Below, piece by piece: positions 1 through 17,815 of a DNA stretch of 64,000 nt (the stretch's first letter is position 1; the number at the start of each line of letters is the position of its first letter). The DNA is from Anoplopoma fimbria (taxonomy: Eukaryota; Chordata; Actinopteri; Perciformes; Anoplopomatidae). The position numbers and the translations under genes are program-made. The notes beneath the pieces are model-generated. The model had not been told where the DNA came from and searched no databases. It saw nothing but the letters and a program-made list of their open reading frames with translations. The stretch is taken from assembly GCF_027596085.1 (NCBI RefSeq), contig NC_072469.1, positions 21,042,781-21,106,780 on the forward strand, written 5' to 3'.

Positions 1-1296
1 CTGTTGTCCTGCCCCCCTCTGCACATGAACATTAAATATGGACTCAGTGTACCCATTTTATCACTATATGCGCAGTCACAGATCATTTTGCTTTTTTTTA
101 AATGTTAGCTTTTAAGATCATGAATCAGTTTTAAATTCACAAGCGTTGTTAACAATCCTCCAAACATCACAATTAGTCATATTATGTGCTCAGCCTTCTG
201 AAGCCACAGCTAACTTTCTATTCTTCTGTATTATGGTTCAAGTGTGTGTAAGAGTGTGTATGTGTGTGAATGGAGGCTGGAGAGCGTTGATAGAGCTGAT
301 GAGTGACAATTCTGAGGAAAGTCATAAAAAGAAAGAGGGCATGCCGAAGGGGTCAACAGGGATCAGTTTCACTCTTACGTCTCTCTCTCCCTCTTCCTCT
401 TTTAACCTTTTTCTGGATCAGTGCTCTCTTTTTTTTTTTTCACCGTTAAATAGAATTGAAGGTGCGTCACAGAAATACTGCACCTCCCCAAAAGACTTCC
501 CCTCCCAGCCCACACACTCAAATCTCTCTATCGATCGTTCCGCACAAAGCATCTGCTGCTCAGCCCTTTAAAAGACGGGTGTAGTGTTGTATGAACAGCA
601 CAGTCTGTTTTTATCCTCAAAAAATGCTCTCACTGAAGGAAGTTTAAGAAAAGTAATTCAAGGCAATATGATCTCTATTGATTTGATCTCCGCGGTATTA
701 ATTTTCCTTGTAGAAGAAGTTGTTTTTCAATAACTACAGAGATAAACATATAATCAATGTTACATCGAAAACAACATTTTATTCAAAATCTGAATTTTTT
801 GTAAATTGTTAATAAACACCCTAATGGGCTAGGTAATCTCAATGTTTTCATTAATTATGTATTTATTTGAATAATTATAATATTATATTATATAATATAT
901 ATATCATATTTTTTTCAAAATAATATACTAGTAATACTAGTAAATTACTTACAACATTTGTTGTTTGTATATCTTATTTTTTAAATATAATACATTTCCC
1001 TCACCATTTTCTCGCTAGTGGAGCTAATTGATGGGCTAAAGTGATGTGTATAATGAAGCCCACTGAGGCTGAGCTCACCAGGAAGACTGACAGCTCCGCT
1101 GTGACTCCGGGTGTGAGTTTACTGTAGGTGCGCTAACGCCGAGCAGTATGTGGGAACCAGGGGCCTCTCTCTATCGCTGGCCGAGCCCCCTGTGCTCCCC
1201 TCTCAGTGGGGTACGGGGGGCAGCCGTCTCCCCCTTCCCTGGGTGAGAAAACAACCCTCCCCGTCTGGAGGATAAAGGGCATGGGGGCAAACCACT

Positions 1297-1299
<3 letters not shown>

Positions 1300-1342
<43 letters not shown>
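1300..1342. repeat. (AG)n microsatellite
   Basis: About 21 uninterrupted AG units in the eya1 intron. Its - strand translation gives the meaningless (LS)n reading seen in a short open frame. Confidence 0.95.
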
Positions 1343-1345
<3 letters not shown>

Positions 1346-1557
1346 GGAAAGGTCTCTAAAGGTGGGAACATTTTAAATTAGTCCACTGTTGCCTCCATGC
1401 CGTGTGCAGCCCTCTCTCACACACTTATGCACATGCAAGCTAAAAATGTTGTGCTCCAAATTCTTAAGACACACATGTGTATATATAATGTATGAATACT
1501 CATGGAAGTACCAACAGACTCTCAAACTCACACACACATACACATACCTGTGGAGCA

Positions 1558-1632
1558 AGGAGGTTTCAACCCTGGGACCGAGGCTGGGAGCTATAAAAGG
1601 CAGCTCACAGTGTCACAGGGTTGAAACCTCCT
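1558..1632. other. 75-nt perfect-armed hairpin in eya1 intron
   Basis: The arms aggaggtttcaaccctg (1558-1574) and its exact reverse complement (1616-1632) form 17 contiguous pairs. Inside, GAC 1576-1578 pairs with 1612-1614, CTG 1584-1586 with CAG 1608-1610, and GAGCT 1588-1592 with AGCTC 1602-1606. This leaves a 9-nt loop, for 28 pairs in total. The size and shape resemble a pre-miRNA or a small fold-back element. The loop region contains a TATA-like ctataaaagg. No known miRNA was recognised. Confidence 0.5.
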
Positions 1633-4289
1633 CTGTCACTCTCACCCAGGGGCTGCCTGTTAATGAGAGATGCTGTGAAACGCATGGTTACCTTTTCCTA
1701 GTGGCTGAAATGGCCCTCCAGAGCCTCTTAGTGTGGAGCCATTCTGTTTGTTTTATGTCCCACTGCAGAGAGTCAGATCCCAGTACTCGCCATCCATATG
1801 ACTGGTAGCTTTATGGTGTTTTCCTTGATAGTATTTTTTTAAGGTTTTACTCACAGTAAGGAGGAACATAATGCTAACTGTGCTTTTCATTTGAATCATG
1901 AAGTCATTCAGTTGACCGGTCACCAACTGTACACTGTAGATTTGTTGCACAGGTTTTTATTCAGATTTCAATAACACTATCAGAACACATAAAACTGAAC
2001 AACCAATCAAGATCTGCACCAGTGAAAAAAATGTGGATGCTGTTGAAACCAAATTGCTACAGTGAACTAAAAAAAGGCCATATTTATGTGTTGTATATTT
2101 TCTCAGATGTGCTTCTTTAGTTCTGATCACACTGATGTGGGTATTTCATCATGTGCCTGGCCACCGATGCAGCAGTTCTGTCATGCTCCTCGACATAACT
2201 CCATCACGTCTCGAGGCGGGGCCACTGATGTGTTTTGGAAAGACTACAGAGAGAAAGTGGAGGTTTCAAAGCCACCCTGTCAATCTTCGCTCCGCAGAGC
2301 TCCACTTCACCCCCGCCCTCTACCCGCTATCCTCAGACAGCCGACTCATGCACCAATAGGGGTTGAGGCTGCATGGAAAATATAACATTACTTTTTGTTG
2401 ACAAATGATGTGTTTTTTAAGAATAGATTTCTTGTCCTGAATTAAACAGCACCTGCCCAGCATGGTCTGTGAAGGAATTGAGGAGAAACTTGCATAGATT
2501 TGTCCAAACAACAGTCATTTTGGCAACAATAAACAGTTTTTCTATGGATTACATTTGTTGCTAAGGGAAAATGCTGAAACGACTGAGATTTAATATTACA
2601 TTTAGTGTCGCTCTCCTTGAGCTGTGGTTTGGACTGTAAACGCGCAAAATTGGAAATAATGAGAAGCAACTCATCCATCAAACATAACTTATTTATACTT
2701 TTCACTCACTACCTATGGGGTGATTCTTTTTTTTTTTTCAACTTTTCCAGTCATTATACTTCAAAAATTCAGTCTGCTCCGAGCAAAACGTACGTGTGCT
2801 CCCTCTTCCTGATCGTGTGAATTTTCGTCAAACCAGCATATACTTCTCTGTACCTGTGCTTTGTTTGGCGCCGCTGTTTGAATTCCGTGGCTGTTCAAGC
2901 ACAGATTGTGGATTGGAATGAAGTGGGTTTGAAAGAACTCTCCCTTTGTTACCCGCATCCTGTGTTTGACCCCCAGGTAATCGCAGCCCCCCCTCCTACC
3001 TCCTTTCCTCCCCCCCCCAGACAGGGGTGCCTGTGGTGGGAACGGAGAAGGAAGTTGCTGGGGGTCACAGACCGCGGGGGGGATGACAGCCACTGCCGGT
3101 GGAGTGGCGGTATTGAGAACCTGCGAACCATGGATGAGCCTTTTTCACATGGCATTAGCCTGTAGGGTCACAAGGAATGCTGTGATGACGGCTGTTATCG
3201 CTCACACGGCGGTTGTGACCACCCACCCCCGCCCCAACAGCTCACCTGAGAGAGAGGGATGAGAGAGATGGGGCGAGTCTGGCAGCTTGTACCCAATAAG
3301 TGGACACTGACCTAGACCGTCATGGCAAAAACAAGGTCTTAAGAGTTAGTTTAGATAGCATGGTCCTTTCTGTGTTGTGGTAACAAGCATTGCAGACTTG
3401 GCCCGTCTTTCTTCTCCCTGCCTCTGACTGTTGCAGTCACCACTCTGAGCTCTCTCTCTCTCCAGGGCTGCAGGAAGACTCAGGCCGTCATCGCTGATTG
3501 CTTAATGACAGATGCCAGGGGAACAAAGAGGGCTCTGATAGCTTCCTCCGCAGTGAAGAGATTTCAGCAGACCGGTGGAAAGACAGAGAGACAGGGAAAG
3601 GAAGAGAGAGTGAATGATGTAGAGATGGAAGCGTCCCGAGACGGAAGCATCCTGTCTTCAATTGGGCATCTTTTTGGCATCCATTCCTGTATAGATGAAG
3701 ACTGTTTTGGTAGCTCGGATAAAAGAGAAGAATGTGGCTGATACAACAGAAAGACATAGTGTTTGCTTAAGGAGTAATTGCGATTGGCTTCTGGTGGAGG
3801 GTCTTCACTCCTGAGTACAGTAGGAACATCTGGTGTGAGTTAGTGGTGATGTAGGTTTTAGAGAGACCAGTGTTTGCTTGGTGTGGGGAGGATGGGGGGG
3901 ATTTGATGGACAAGACGTATTCAAAAGGTTCCAAGAAATTCTCTGCCTGCCCCTCAAAGTGCCACTATCTTGAAGCCCTGTCATTCTATTGTTAATGTAA
4001 TACAAACAAAAAAATAGCAGCATGTTATTTTTCCTATCCACTCCAGCTATACGACTGTACTTAACTGACTTCAACCTGCACCATCCATGGCTCTGTGGTG
4101 TTTACGAGGCCTTCAAGTGCCTCCTAATGAGTACGTGTAAGGGTTACTGTACAACATTACCCACAGCCACCTCCTCTATTAGCTTTCCCAGTCCTCCCAG
4201 GAAGCCAGTGCAGAGGTTTATGCCAGCCCCAGCTGGGAATAGTAATTGTTGGAGTCTGCGCATTCTTCCAACAACTCCCTTCCTTTTTT

Positions 4290-4396
<107 letters not shown>

Positions 4397-5220
4397 AACT
4401 TGTATCTGGACGTCTCAAGCTCAGTCCAGCTGTTAATTAAGCATTATTATATCCACAGAATTAAAAAACTATGTAAACACACAGAAACAGAGAAATGTAA
4501 GGGGTACAGTGTATTTTTCTTGGCCGTTTGAATTTTGATTTAACACTTAACATTTGTTGAGGTTTGATGTGTTTATTAGCTTTGAGGATTTGGGAAAAAG
4601 TCCATGAAAAATCATTCATAATCAGGCAGCAATTATAATGGCCACAGTTAGGCCTAATTACTGAGACATATTTATGTGTTTCAAGTCATGTTGGAGTTCT
4701 GCCTTTGGCCCCTAAAGTAGGCCCATAATTAACATGCTGAGTAATACGGTTCTCACAAAGCTGTTTTGATCCATGCTGGCTGTCAGAATCTGAAAGAAAC
4801 ACATCACAGGGGAAGAACAAACATGAGGAACTATTGTCAGAAAACAAGGTACCAGGAGACGGCATACAATTAGGCAACGATGTACCAAACAAGTGTTTTG
4901 CCGTCGGCTGATTGTGTCTGATTCATCAACAAGTAATCACTGGATAATAGAAGCATTCCAGTCACTTGCACCAGAATGCTTTGAAAGGAAGCTTTACGAG
5001 GCGCTTAACCGAGGGTGCAGTTTTTTGTTTTCCTGAACAAACAGACATACCTCTACTATTTAAGAAATCAAGCACACCAATTCTTCTGGCTTGGGTTTTC
5101 GCTCTGAGAAAAACATTTTGGGGAAAAGTTTGTTGGTGGCAGATCTCCAAGCTAGGACAAATTGCTGCTTTCTTCAACTATCAAAGATCTGCTGGTGATT
5201 GGCTAGAAACAGATTTAGGC

Positions 5221-5263
5221 CACACACACACACACACACACACACCACACACACACACACACA
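5221..5263. repeat. (CA)n microsatellite with one interruption
   Basis: Two CA runs separated by a single CC junction at about 5245, in the eya1 intron. Confidence 0.95.
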
Positions 5264-7151
5264 ACCATTACCCCATCTCCAACTGGCAGTCCATCTTCTG
5301 GAACGTGGAGCTCAGAGCTCGCTCCATGTGAGGTCACTTTGGATTCTCTCCCCCAGCCTTTACCCGCCACTCTCCTCCATCTCCACCTCTCTACCCTTCC
5401 ACCCCCTTATCGGGGTGCCAGAGCCCCGGAGAGGAGGGGAGGAGGGGTCACGGGGTCAAAGTCTTTTCCTCTTTGGATCTGGGGCTTGCTGGGAGAGGCT
5501 TGGCGAGAGAATGGCTGCATTAGAGCAGGGGTTGGGGGTCAAGATTTTAATTCTGTTAAAGAACAGCTGGTTTGAGTTTCTCCTCACGTCGCTCTTCCCT
5601 CCCTTTCCCCACAAATCCAGGGAGATGAAAAATTTGTTCAGAGGGGAACCAGTAAAATAAAAAAGGTTTACAGTCCAAAGCCCTTACCCTTACCCTGCTC
5701 CAGCATTAGAGAGGAATGCAATAACGTCAGCATTTGGCCTCACTTAGATTGACTTAAAACAAGGAAGTCCTTTCTGTGTTTTGGTGTCTTAACAGCCGGA
5801 TGAAACTTAATTAAAAAGCTTAAAAAATAGGGAGGGACTTTTCATACTTGAGACCGGAGGAATTTTCTCGCTTAAGTTTCAATTTCCATGAGAAATTATT
5901 ATTTCACATTTAACTTTAAACAGGTGAGGCTTACAATTGTTGGCCACTTCACAACACATTTAAAACTTTTAACGTTCCAGAAAAATTCTTTAAACTTCTA
6001 CATAGAGATATCAAATATGCTGTCTGTTATTCATTCTAGACGAGGGCTGACTGAAACAAATTGAGAATCTGATGTCACATTCAATTTCAAAGCCGTTTTG
6101 CTTTTAACAAGGCTATTGCTCAAACTCTTGTTGGCTAAATTGCTAGCCACCGCACATTTTAGCAAAAAAGAAGCTTTGCTAGTCTCTCTCTTTGCTCTGC
6201 CCGGAGTGAAATATGTTGATCTCAATGCCAAGGCAGGACTCCCTCACATTTTAGCTGGCTGAGGGGGGCGGAGAGAGGCGATGAAGGGGGAGGCACCAGA
6301 GCTCTCCTATAAATGGAAAACTAATAACAGATTTTTAGTCTGCTCTCTGCTGCGCTCTTTTGCCGGCTGACTGGCCCCCGGGCTGTGTTGGTGTGTGGCG
6401 CAGCAGCAATCAGAGGTCATAATTTCATTGGCGGTTAGCATCAGGTTCAATTTTTCTAGTGGGTTACATTTGCCAGAAAGTCTGGATTGTGTTACTGTGT
6501 ACAGGCGGAATCAGTGCAGAGCTGCAGAATCCCTCTACCTTTCCAAGAGGAGCCGGGCACCCCCAAAGGGGAAGAGGAGTGTGCACATATGTTTAGAGAT
6601 GCACACACAGATGCACACACAGACGCATACACATGCACAGACCATTAGTGCTTAAATGCACTTTATACATACATCTAGCCTACATACATCCCTCTACTGT
6701 ATGTGTATATATATATATATATCAGTACTCGCAGACATATCTGTTCAAATGCCAACCTAGGGAGTGTTTGGAGTTGCTGGATTGACATTTAATTGGTTAT
6801 GTCTGTGCGTGTGCATATCTTTGGACCCCTCTAGTGGTCGCAGTCCATTCTGACTAATGATGAGGTGGGTTTTTTGTCTGGACAGAGCTGGTGGGGGCGC
6901 AAGGAAAGAAAAATGTTGAGGACTTATTCAAAAGGATATAAAGAGAAAGTCAAGGCGAATGGGATTAGGAGTGAGGTGTCCAGCCAAAGCACAAATTCCT
7001 GAATGAATATGTTGTTTCTCGTGAGAAATTATGAGGAACATGTGGGGAGAATCCCTTCCCAAGAAAGAAATCTTCTCTAAAAGAGGACGGCATTTCTTGT
7101 AAGAGTGTGTGAATACTACATTAACCAAAGCATTTGTTTTGTGCCTTCCAG

Positions 7152-11392
<4,241 letters not shown>

Positions 11393-11638
11393 CACTACAC
11401 CACCATCGTACACCCTGCTCCGCCTCAGCACACCCTGCAACCTTTGACCTTCGCCCTCCGTCCCCCGTCCCACGCTTTGCCACAGACCCTACAGCTCAGA
11501 AAAGACCCCCCCTGTGCTGCCTGGCGTCTGTCTTCCACTACACAGGAAGAAAAAGAAGAGGAGAATGGAGGAGAAAAAAAATGCTGAGCACACGGTTAAT
11601 GTGCTGACATATGGTCACACTTCGTCTTAACCCTAAAC

Positions 11639-11663
11639 TTTTTTTTTTTTTTTTTTTTTTTTT
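11639..11663 (+). repeat. T25 tract in eya1 3' UTR
   Basis: A run of 25 T, followed by a CT repeat, about 250 nt after the eya1 stop. In the mRNA this would be an oligo-U tract that could bind U-rich binding proteins, or it may be simple slippage. Confidence 0.9.
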
Positions 11664-12849
11664 CTCTCTCTGGAAGCGAAGGAGAGAGGTGAATTTACGG
11701 CGCTGCAGCTGCTTGCCCTGGTTACTGTGAATTGGCCGTTTTTTTCTGAAGCTGTCAAAGTGTTTTACGGCCCCCTGTTTGTGCCGGGACTCTGTCAGGG
11801 TTCACACCTGTGAGGAGAGCAGAGCTACTGATGGCCTCGCCCGCCTCGCCTCACCTCGCCACAAAACTCAGCTACAGCAAAAACAACAGGCCCACGACTA
11901 CTGGTGGTGACATTTCTCCGTCCTTCTAGCTCTTCACCTCCCGTCTCTTGCTGTTCCTTATCTGTCCACCTACTTTGTAGTCTCTCTTCCGTCACGGGAC
12001 AGACAGACAAAGCGACTGCTTCTCTGTTAACCGTCGGCCCGGGAGTCCTGTACTTGTTATTTATGAACGGAGACTTTGTGAGTGGCGCCGTGCCACCGAG
12101 AAGGTACCTCGACGACAAAAGACTCGTGCCTTTTACAAAGTACTATTGATTTACACCACAGCGAGAGGAAGACGTTTATGGAAGAAACAAAAAAAAAAGG
12201 GGAGTTTTCTAATAATTTAAGGAAAAATTACAAAAAACTTTATTTACAATGCTGAGACAATCGTGTATAGAGGAAATCTTTTTTTTGTGTGTGTAAGTTT
12301 GTAATCACTGGACTATTCCTTCCTATATTCATTTAGGTACGTGCTCTTGAAAGGTGGCAATGCTTTTTCATTGAAGTAAAAAAAAATAATAATTAAAGGC
12401 ATCCCATCGCACATGAGCTTGTGCGACGCCTGAAAGTGTTGATGTGTTCAAGTTTTGTTCAGTAAACAAATATGTAGATAATGGGATTTTGTGATAAATT
12501 GTTTTTGTCAAGACCAAAAGCATGGATGTCAAGTGTCAATGACCTTTCATTTGATTCTGTGATGTTTCTCGTCCTTACAGGAAACTTCGGTCACATCTTT
12601 ATACAGCATAACAGGTCTCCTCTACTGCAAGTCCTTTTAGACTCATATTTTAAAGGGAAAGAGGTATTTGGTTTTAGGGGTTTTCTTTTATTCAGAAAGG
12701 TAGCTCACAACTTTTGTCCTTATGGCATTTCACCAGCTTGCAGCCCTGACCCCATATATTTGGAAGCAAACTTAATTCTAAGAGTTTTTCGGTTATGGTA
12801 AGGAAGTGAGAAAACTCACAAGTTCCCGCCTCCTGAGAGCCATTTTAAC

Positions 12850-12855
12850 AATAAA
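12850..12855 (+). terminator. eya1: Possible proximal poly(A) signal of eya1
   Basis: AATAAA inside the predicted 3' UTR, about 1.46 kb after the stop. The downstream GT-rich element is weaker than at 13522, so it is listed as an alternative site only. Confidence 0.3.
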
Positions 12856-13521
12856 TTTGAAAAAATCTGAGTTTTGACAAGCAGGCTTGAATAGGTTTTA
12901 TTATCTTTTATACAAGCGCTATAACAACTTGTACAGCTAGCGTTATTTTGTATGATGTAGTGTTTTTATTTCGACTTTTAAAATACATTGTGTGTCCCAC
13001 TTTGAAATAGTTGAAAGACATAAAGCCCTTTTCATAATGCTTCTACATCTGTGGATGGGGAAACCATTATTAGCATTGAGAGAAAAGCCACTAACTACGA
13101 GGGGTTGGTGAACATACAGGACATGTGCTATCGACTGTGAATTTCTTAAACAGAAACCCAATCATTGTGTTTCTAATTTTCCCTCCTTTGCACATGATCA
13201 CTGTTGGCCTTTGCATTTCAATTTGGACCCCTCTCTCCCCTAACAATCCCCAGCCCCCTCCCCCCATCTTCTCAAAACAACTTCTTCCCCCGCTCTCCGG
13301 GGGTATCTACATATTGCTGCTAGATCAAGGTAATGGTAGGTAACCAGAGGAAATGTTTTATAGATTCATACAGCACGCTTTTTTTATTATGTTGCAAACA
13401 TAAATGCAAACTGGAAATACTTTACACTACATGGGCCTCATTGTGAAATGCAAAAGATTGTTGTGTCTGCAAAATATGTGTACAGATGTTTTTGACATTA
13501 TTATTTGATTGTGTTTAAATT

Positions 13522-13527
13522 AATAAA
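13522..13527 (+). terminator. eya1: Likely distal poly(A) signal of eya1
   Basis: AATAAA, followed by actgatttgtgaactgttac and then ttgcactctg and a T-rich run. The spacing to the GT-rich region suits cleavage near 13545-13560. A proximal AATAAA at 12850-12855 could produce a shorter transcript. Confidence 0.55.
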
Positions 13528-14039
13528 ACTGATTTGTGAACTGTTACATGTTGCACTCTGATTTTTTTTTTTAATTTAAATCTACAACTTCAAACGTAAA
13601 CTTATTTCCATGGTGTGTTCAAAGTACTGGAATGATATTACTATCTGCCCCAAGTGTCCAGAGACACAGTGATGTCACAGGCCTCAGCCGCTAATCCTAC
13701 CAGAAAGCAAACAGAAACTGGAGCTGGTGCAATTCTAGACCAAACAACATCACACCCCCACATGCTAATGACATCCTTTAAATCTGCACAATGGCTGATA
13801 AAAATAAACTACCTCATGCAACAAGGATAAATCCTAATGAGTAACGTGACTTAAAGATGACCCTTAAAATATCTGTGATTGCATTTCTATTCATAATATA
13901 TTATTTAAAATTCCTGAGACAATGATAGATTTTCTTGATAGCCTCAACATTGTAAAACCTGCGTCACACATTTTTTAGGCTCCAGAACCCAAAGCCAATA
14001 TTTCAACCCAGTATTTATAATAGTTCAATCCCCATAGTG

Positions 14040-14450
14040 TACGCCTGTAGGAGCCTCCATGTGTAATTAACATAAATCAGAAAACTCAAAGTCATAGAGA
14101 GCTGAGTTAGTTTAAATTACACATGAAGAATATTTATGAGGCTGATTTTATGAGGTGGTCACGGCTAAGACAGTCCAGCATGTAACGCTAGCCTGGACAG
14201 CGAAGAAATAACCGGCCTCCAAAACCACGTTGGAGAATTAAGCATGCATGGAATTTTATTTAGAGCCGCACGTCCCCTTTTAATATCCAGATCAATTATG
14301 TTCTCAGATGGAGTGGGAGTGATTGCCGGGCTGAGGCGTGTATGTCTGCCAGGCTGGACAAAGCAAGTCGGGCTGCTACCGCCGGAATGTACCGGCACAA
14401 TGCCCCCTAATGTGCTTTTTTCCACATCCGAACAGCTGAAAGACTGAGTA
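14040..14450. promoter_or_regulatory. Candidate regulatory block 0.5-0.9 kb beyond eya1
   Basis: Repeat-free unique sequence. It includes an 11-bp inverted repeat, catgtgtaatt (14058-14068) and aattacacatg (14115-14125), each arm carrying a TAATT core. Position close to a developmental gene and the paired homeodomain-like cores are the only support; conservation is untested. Confidence 0.25.
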
Positions 14451-15279
14451 GTGTCTGTGGTTCTGACTGGCTGTCTTTCTAGGAGAGGAGAGCAGCACAG
14501 AATAGAGGTCTGTTCTCTTTGATAAGTTTTCCCGATGCTCAGAGACCTGGCAGAAAAACTCAGACACAACCAGACCAGACATTTTGTGAAAGGAAAAGTG
14601 GGTGTTGCGGCATGTCGGCCAGCCGCTCTGGCTGCTCGCGCAAAACAGAAATGGGGAACAAAAAAATAAGAGCTCGATCTTGTCTGTTTGGCTTGTACCT
14701 GACTTACAATCATCTAGCAGAACTTTGATCTTCTGTGAGATTTATCATCCTTTGATGTCGTTGTAGATCCACTGAACATGTCATGTGCTTGCTTTGGTTA
14801 GATATTAGTGTTCCTATGCTTTAATCAGGCTTTACAGTAACCATGTAATTCTTAGGAGGCCTGATCTCCACTGGACTCCCATCAACCCCCCTTTGTGGAA
14901 ATAAAGGGGCCATTACCTAGCAGGTCCTCTGTTGGGCATTCCTCTCCGGGACGTCCCAGCAAAGCGCCCGCCCTCCATAAAACTGTACTGCAATAATAAA
15001 CAACGCCATTGGTGATTTACGACCTTGCCCAGACAGTGATTTCATGCAGATTCCCATGGAGGGGGCCTCTGACGGTGCATCACAATTCAACTAATATTGT
15101 ATTACATGCATATCAAACTCCCCCCCCAAAAAAACCTGATCTGCCACATCTCTTTTATGAGCAGGAAGCCTATTAATAGGCCTGTGTTCTGCTCTTGGTG
15201 GCTAGTGTGTCAAAAGTTAGGGGAATTTGTCTCTTAAGCAAGCAGATGTCTACAGATTAAGACAAGAAGAGAAAGAAGT

Positions 15280-15281
<2 letters not shown>

Positions 15282-15360
<79 letters not shown>
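15282..15360. repeat. (CA)n microsatellite, 79 bp
   Basis: About 39 pure units. No gene lies nearby. Confidence 0.98.
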
Positions 15361-15362
<2 letters not shown>

Positions 15363-17678
15363 AAAAGCCTCCATCCTTAGCAGAACAGCAAATAGTTTCC
15401 GCTCAATCTAAGAACCAAAAGGACACACTATTAGGTTGTTTCAGTCTTTATTTCTTTATTTCTGGTTCGGCTGATGCTGTTTGTCTGGAGGCCGAATAGA
15501 CAAAACCCGCTGTCACTGACTGCAGCTCCTCCTTCGGTGGTTTTCGGACGAAGGCTTTCACTCCTCTCCAGAGTGCAAGGCTCATTTAGCCCTGGCAGGC
15601 AGCGAGAGTGACAAACCTGTTGTCGTGCTTTGGCGGGCGGTGGTGCTAAACTAGGCCCCTTTGTTTACTGTTTGTTTATTTCTCAGTTACTGGGATTTGA
15701 CAGGCAGAGTGGGGCAGAGACAGCTGGTAATCAGGAAGCTGTGGATGCCAGGGATCCCAGCCAGGAGTGTCAACTCCGAAGGGGCCAGGCGTCCATAGCT
15801 ATGCCTGTCCCACACAGACGAGGCATTCCCAAGGGAGTCTAGACTGCGACAAAGTTATGCATATACGTTGGTGGAGAGTTTGAGTCTGATTGGTGTAGAA
15901 AAGATTTGGTTTTAATGGACTTGCAGAGTGGTTTATGACTCAAAGAGGTCACACATACACACACATACACACATTCAGGCACCCACTGATGAGGGAAACT
16001 ATATTTGCAATGTATTAGGGTTTTCTGGAATCCAGCATTGCAAATGATGTGTTATTCTACTATAAGCAGCTGTTTTGACAAATCACATGATGTTTCAATA
16101 AAGCATTGAGATACATTGGTAGCCTTTCTCTCCTATCATGCATGCACCCTACACTAGCACAGCAGGAGTGGCTGCAAATATTGTAAATCCGAAACATGAC
16201 GACATGTTACTCTTCTGTCTGCCAGTCATCAAGATGCCTGAATTAGTCTTTTTTGCAGAGTGTGTATTTTAATATTCACTCAATTTTCTTTGGAAGTTGG
16301 AGCATGAACTCCCGCTGCGTGCCTCATGCACAAAATAATTACTTTTTCAACAACTGCCGTAGCTTCAGCAGCTACTGAAGTTCGTTCACTGAGCACATTC
16401 ACCAACAAAGGCACACTTTCACATAACCTCTCACCACGGCTCATAACCACCATGAGGTCGTAGTGTTGCGTTGCCAGGGCCCGGGGCCCGGAGCGATGCT
16501 CACTGTCTGCCCGACCACACCACAGCTCCACCTGCGTCTGCGGTCAAACACACACACACACTCCCTCGTATTTACTAGGCCCACCGCGCCACTCCATTTG
16601 AAGGTGAGTGGCAGGGATTTATATGGCAAGCTAAGGCCACCCTACAACTGTGAGCGTGGTGGTAAATATGCACGTGCATGACTTCTTCGCTAACTCTGAG
16701 CTACCAGGTCCCTGAGGGTTTATTTGGCTGCTGCTGCCCCTCCAGACCTCCCTGTATGCTCTGTGTGTGAGCATGTGCAGCGTGTTTATGTGTGTTTGTG
16801 CGTGCTCAGAAAGTGTACTTGTGTGTTTGCATGGACCTCCCTCTTGGGTGTTAATTGGGCTGACTCTCCCAAGTCGGGTCTCGGACCTGGGCCAAGCTCC
16901 CTCTCGTCTGGCGGCAGAGGGAGCCTCTCGGCAAGTTTAATAAACTCGATGTCATCCGGTTAATAAAACAGCCCTGCGTCCCACCTTGGCTTGTTTTTGC
17001 TCAATAAGTCACGGGTGATGTTATTTTTTCTATAAGTAGAAATGAAGGAAAGGTGAACCCTGTTTCATAGGTAGTTTCCTGTTCGTCATGCTGCTGTTTT
17101 ATGTCCTGAAATTCTACTGCAGAAATAATTGATTTCATTATTTTACACTTACAAGAAGCTACAACAACACGGATATATTATTATATTATGTTACCTTTCT
17201 TAAGGAACAAAATACATTTGAGAAGAAAAAGATGTTTTAATATTGTGTCATCGCTTTATGTCTAGGTGCTCTTATGCAAATGACATGTGGTGTCCACCAG
17301 TGACATGTTTCCTATATATCTAAAGGGTCAGTTCCTCTGATTACTAAAATCCAGAGTGATCACTGTACGTCTGGAGTTAGCTAACGTTAAACTAGCTAAT
17401 GATGGTCAGTAAATCCCAGCAAACCCCAGGCTGGCTGCTTGCTACACCAGAATGTCTGTTTTCTATTTCTACACATATTAAATACCAAAGATGTGAAGAG
17501 TTGCTATTGAGGCTTTGGAGTTGTTTCAATGAATCTGCTGGCTGAGCGTTGAAAGTAATGTACAAGTAAGTACTGTTGCAATTTACTTGCAATTTAGCCA
17601 ATATTACTTGCACAACACTGTCCTCACTAACCCCTACTGCCACCCTCAATACCATGCGGGCTATAGGGTTAGCGGCAT

Positions 17679-17815
17679 CTCTGGATAATCCCCAGAACTC
17701 GCTGTCAACAGCCAGTTTTTTGTTTGTAGGTAGTTCCAATGAAAACTGTCAACAACAAGGTCTGTGAATTATCCAGAGTAACCATGACATGTTGTTGTTG
17801 TTGTTGTTGACATTT
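17679..17815. repeat. Dispersed repeat copy with inverted motif and (TTG)n
   Basis: ctctggataatccccagaa (17679-17697) recurs inverted at 17760-17778 with 16 of 19 matches. The right arm runs into gtaaccatgaca and then (TGT)n at 17790-17810. The same left motif, and a related taccatgaca followed by a different simple repeat, occur at 37865-38090, so this is a dispersed family. It has no coding capacity and is perhaps a MITE-like element. Confidence 0.55.

Larger units (their letters stand above)
11393..13560 (+). other. eya1: eya1 3' UTR (inferred extent)
   Basis: About 2.1 kb after the stop codon with no plausible open frame. It contains a 25-nt oligo-U run (11639-11663), a Pumilio-type TGTAGATA at 12473-12480 and three possible poly(A) signals: ATTAAA 12392, AATAAA 12850 and AATAAA 13522. 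The last is followed within about 25 nt by a GU-rich stretch and then a T run, typical of a strong cleavage site. The 3' limit is inferred from that signal; no transcript data are available here. Confidence 0.6.

Noticed and set aside
1591..1600. TATA box ctataaaagg as a promoter
   Set aside because: Sits in the loop-side part of a hairpin inside an intron with no downstream gene; no initiator or CpG support.
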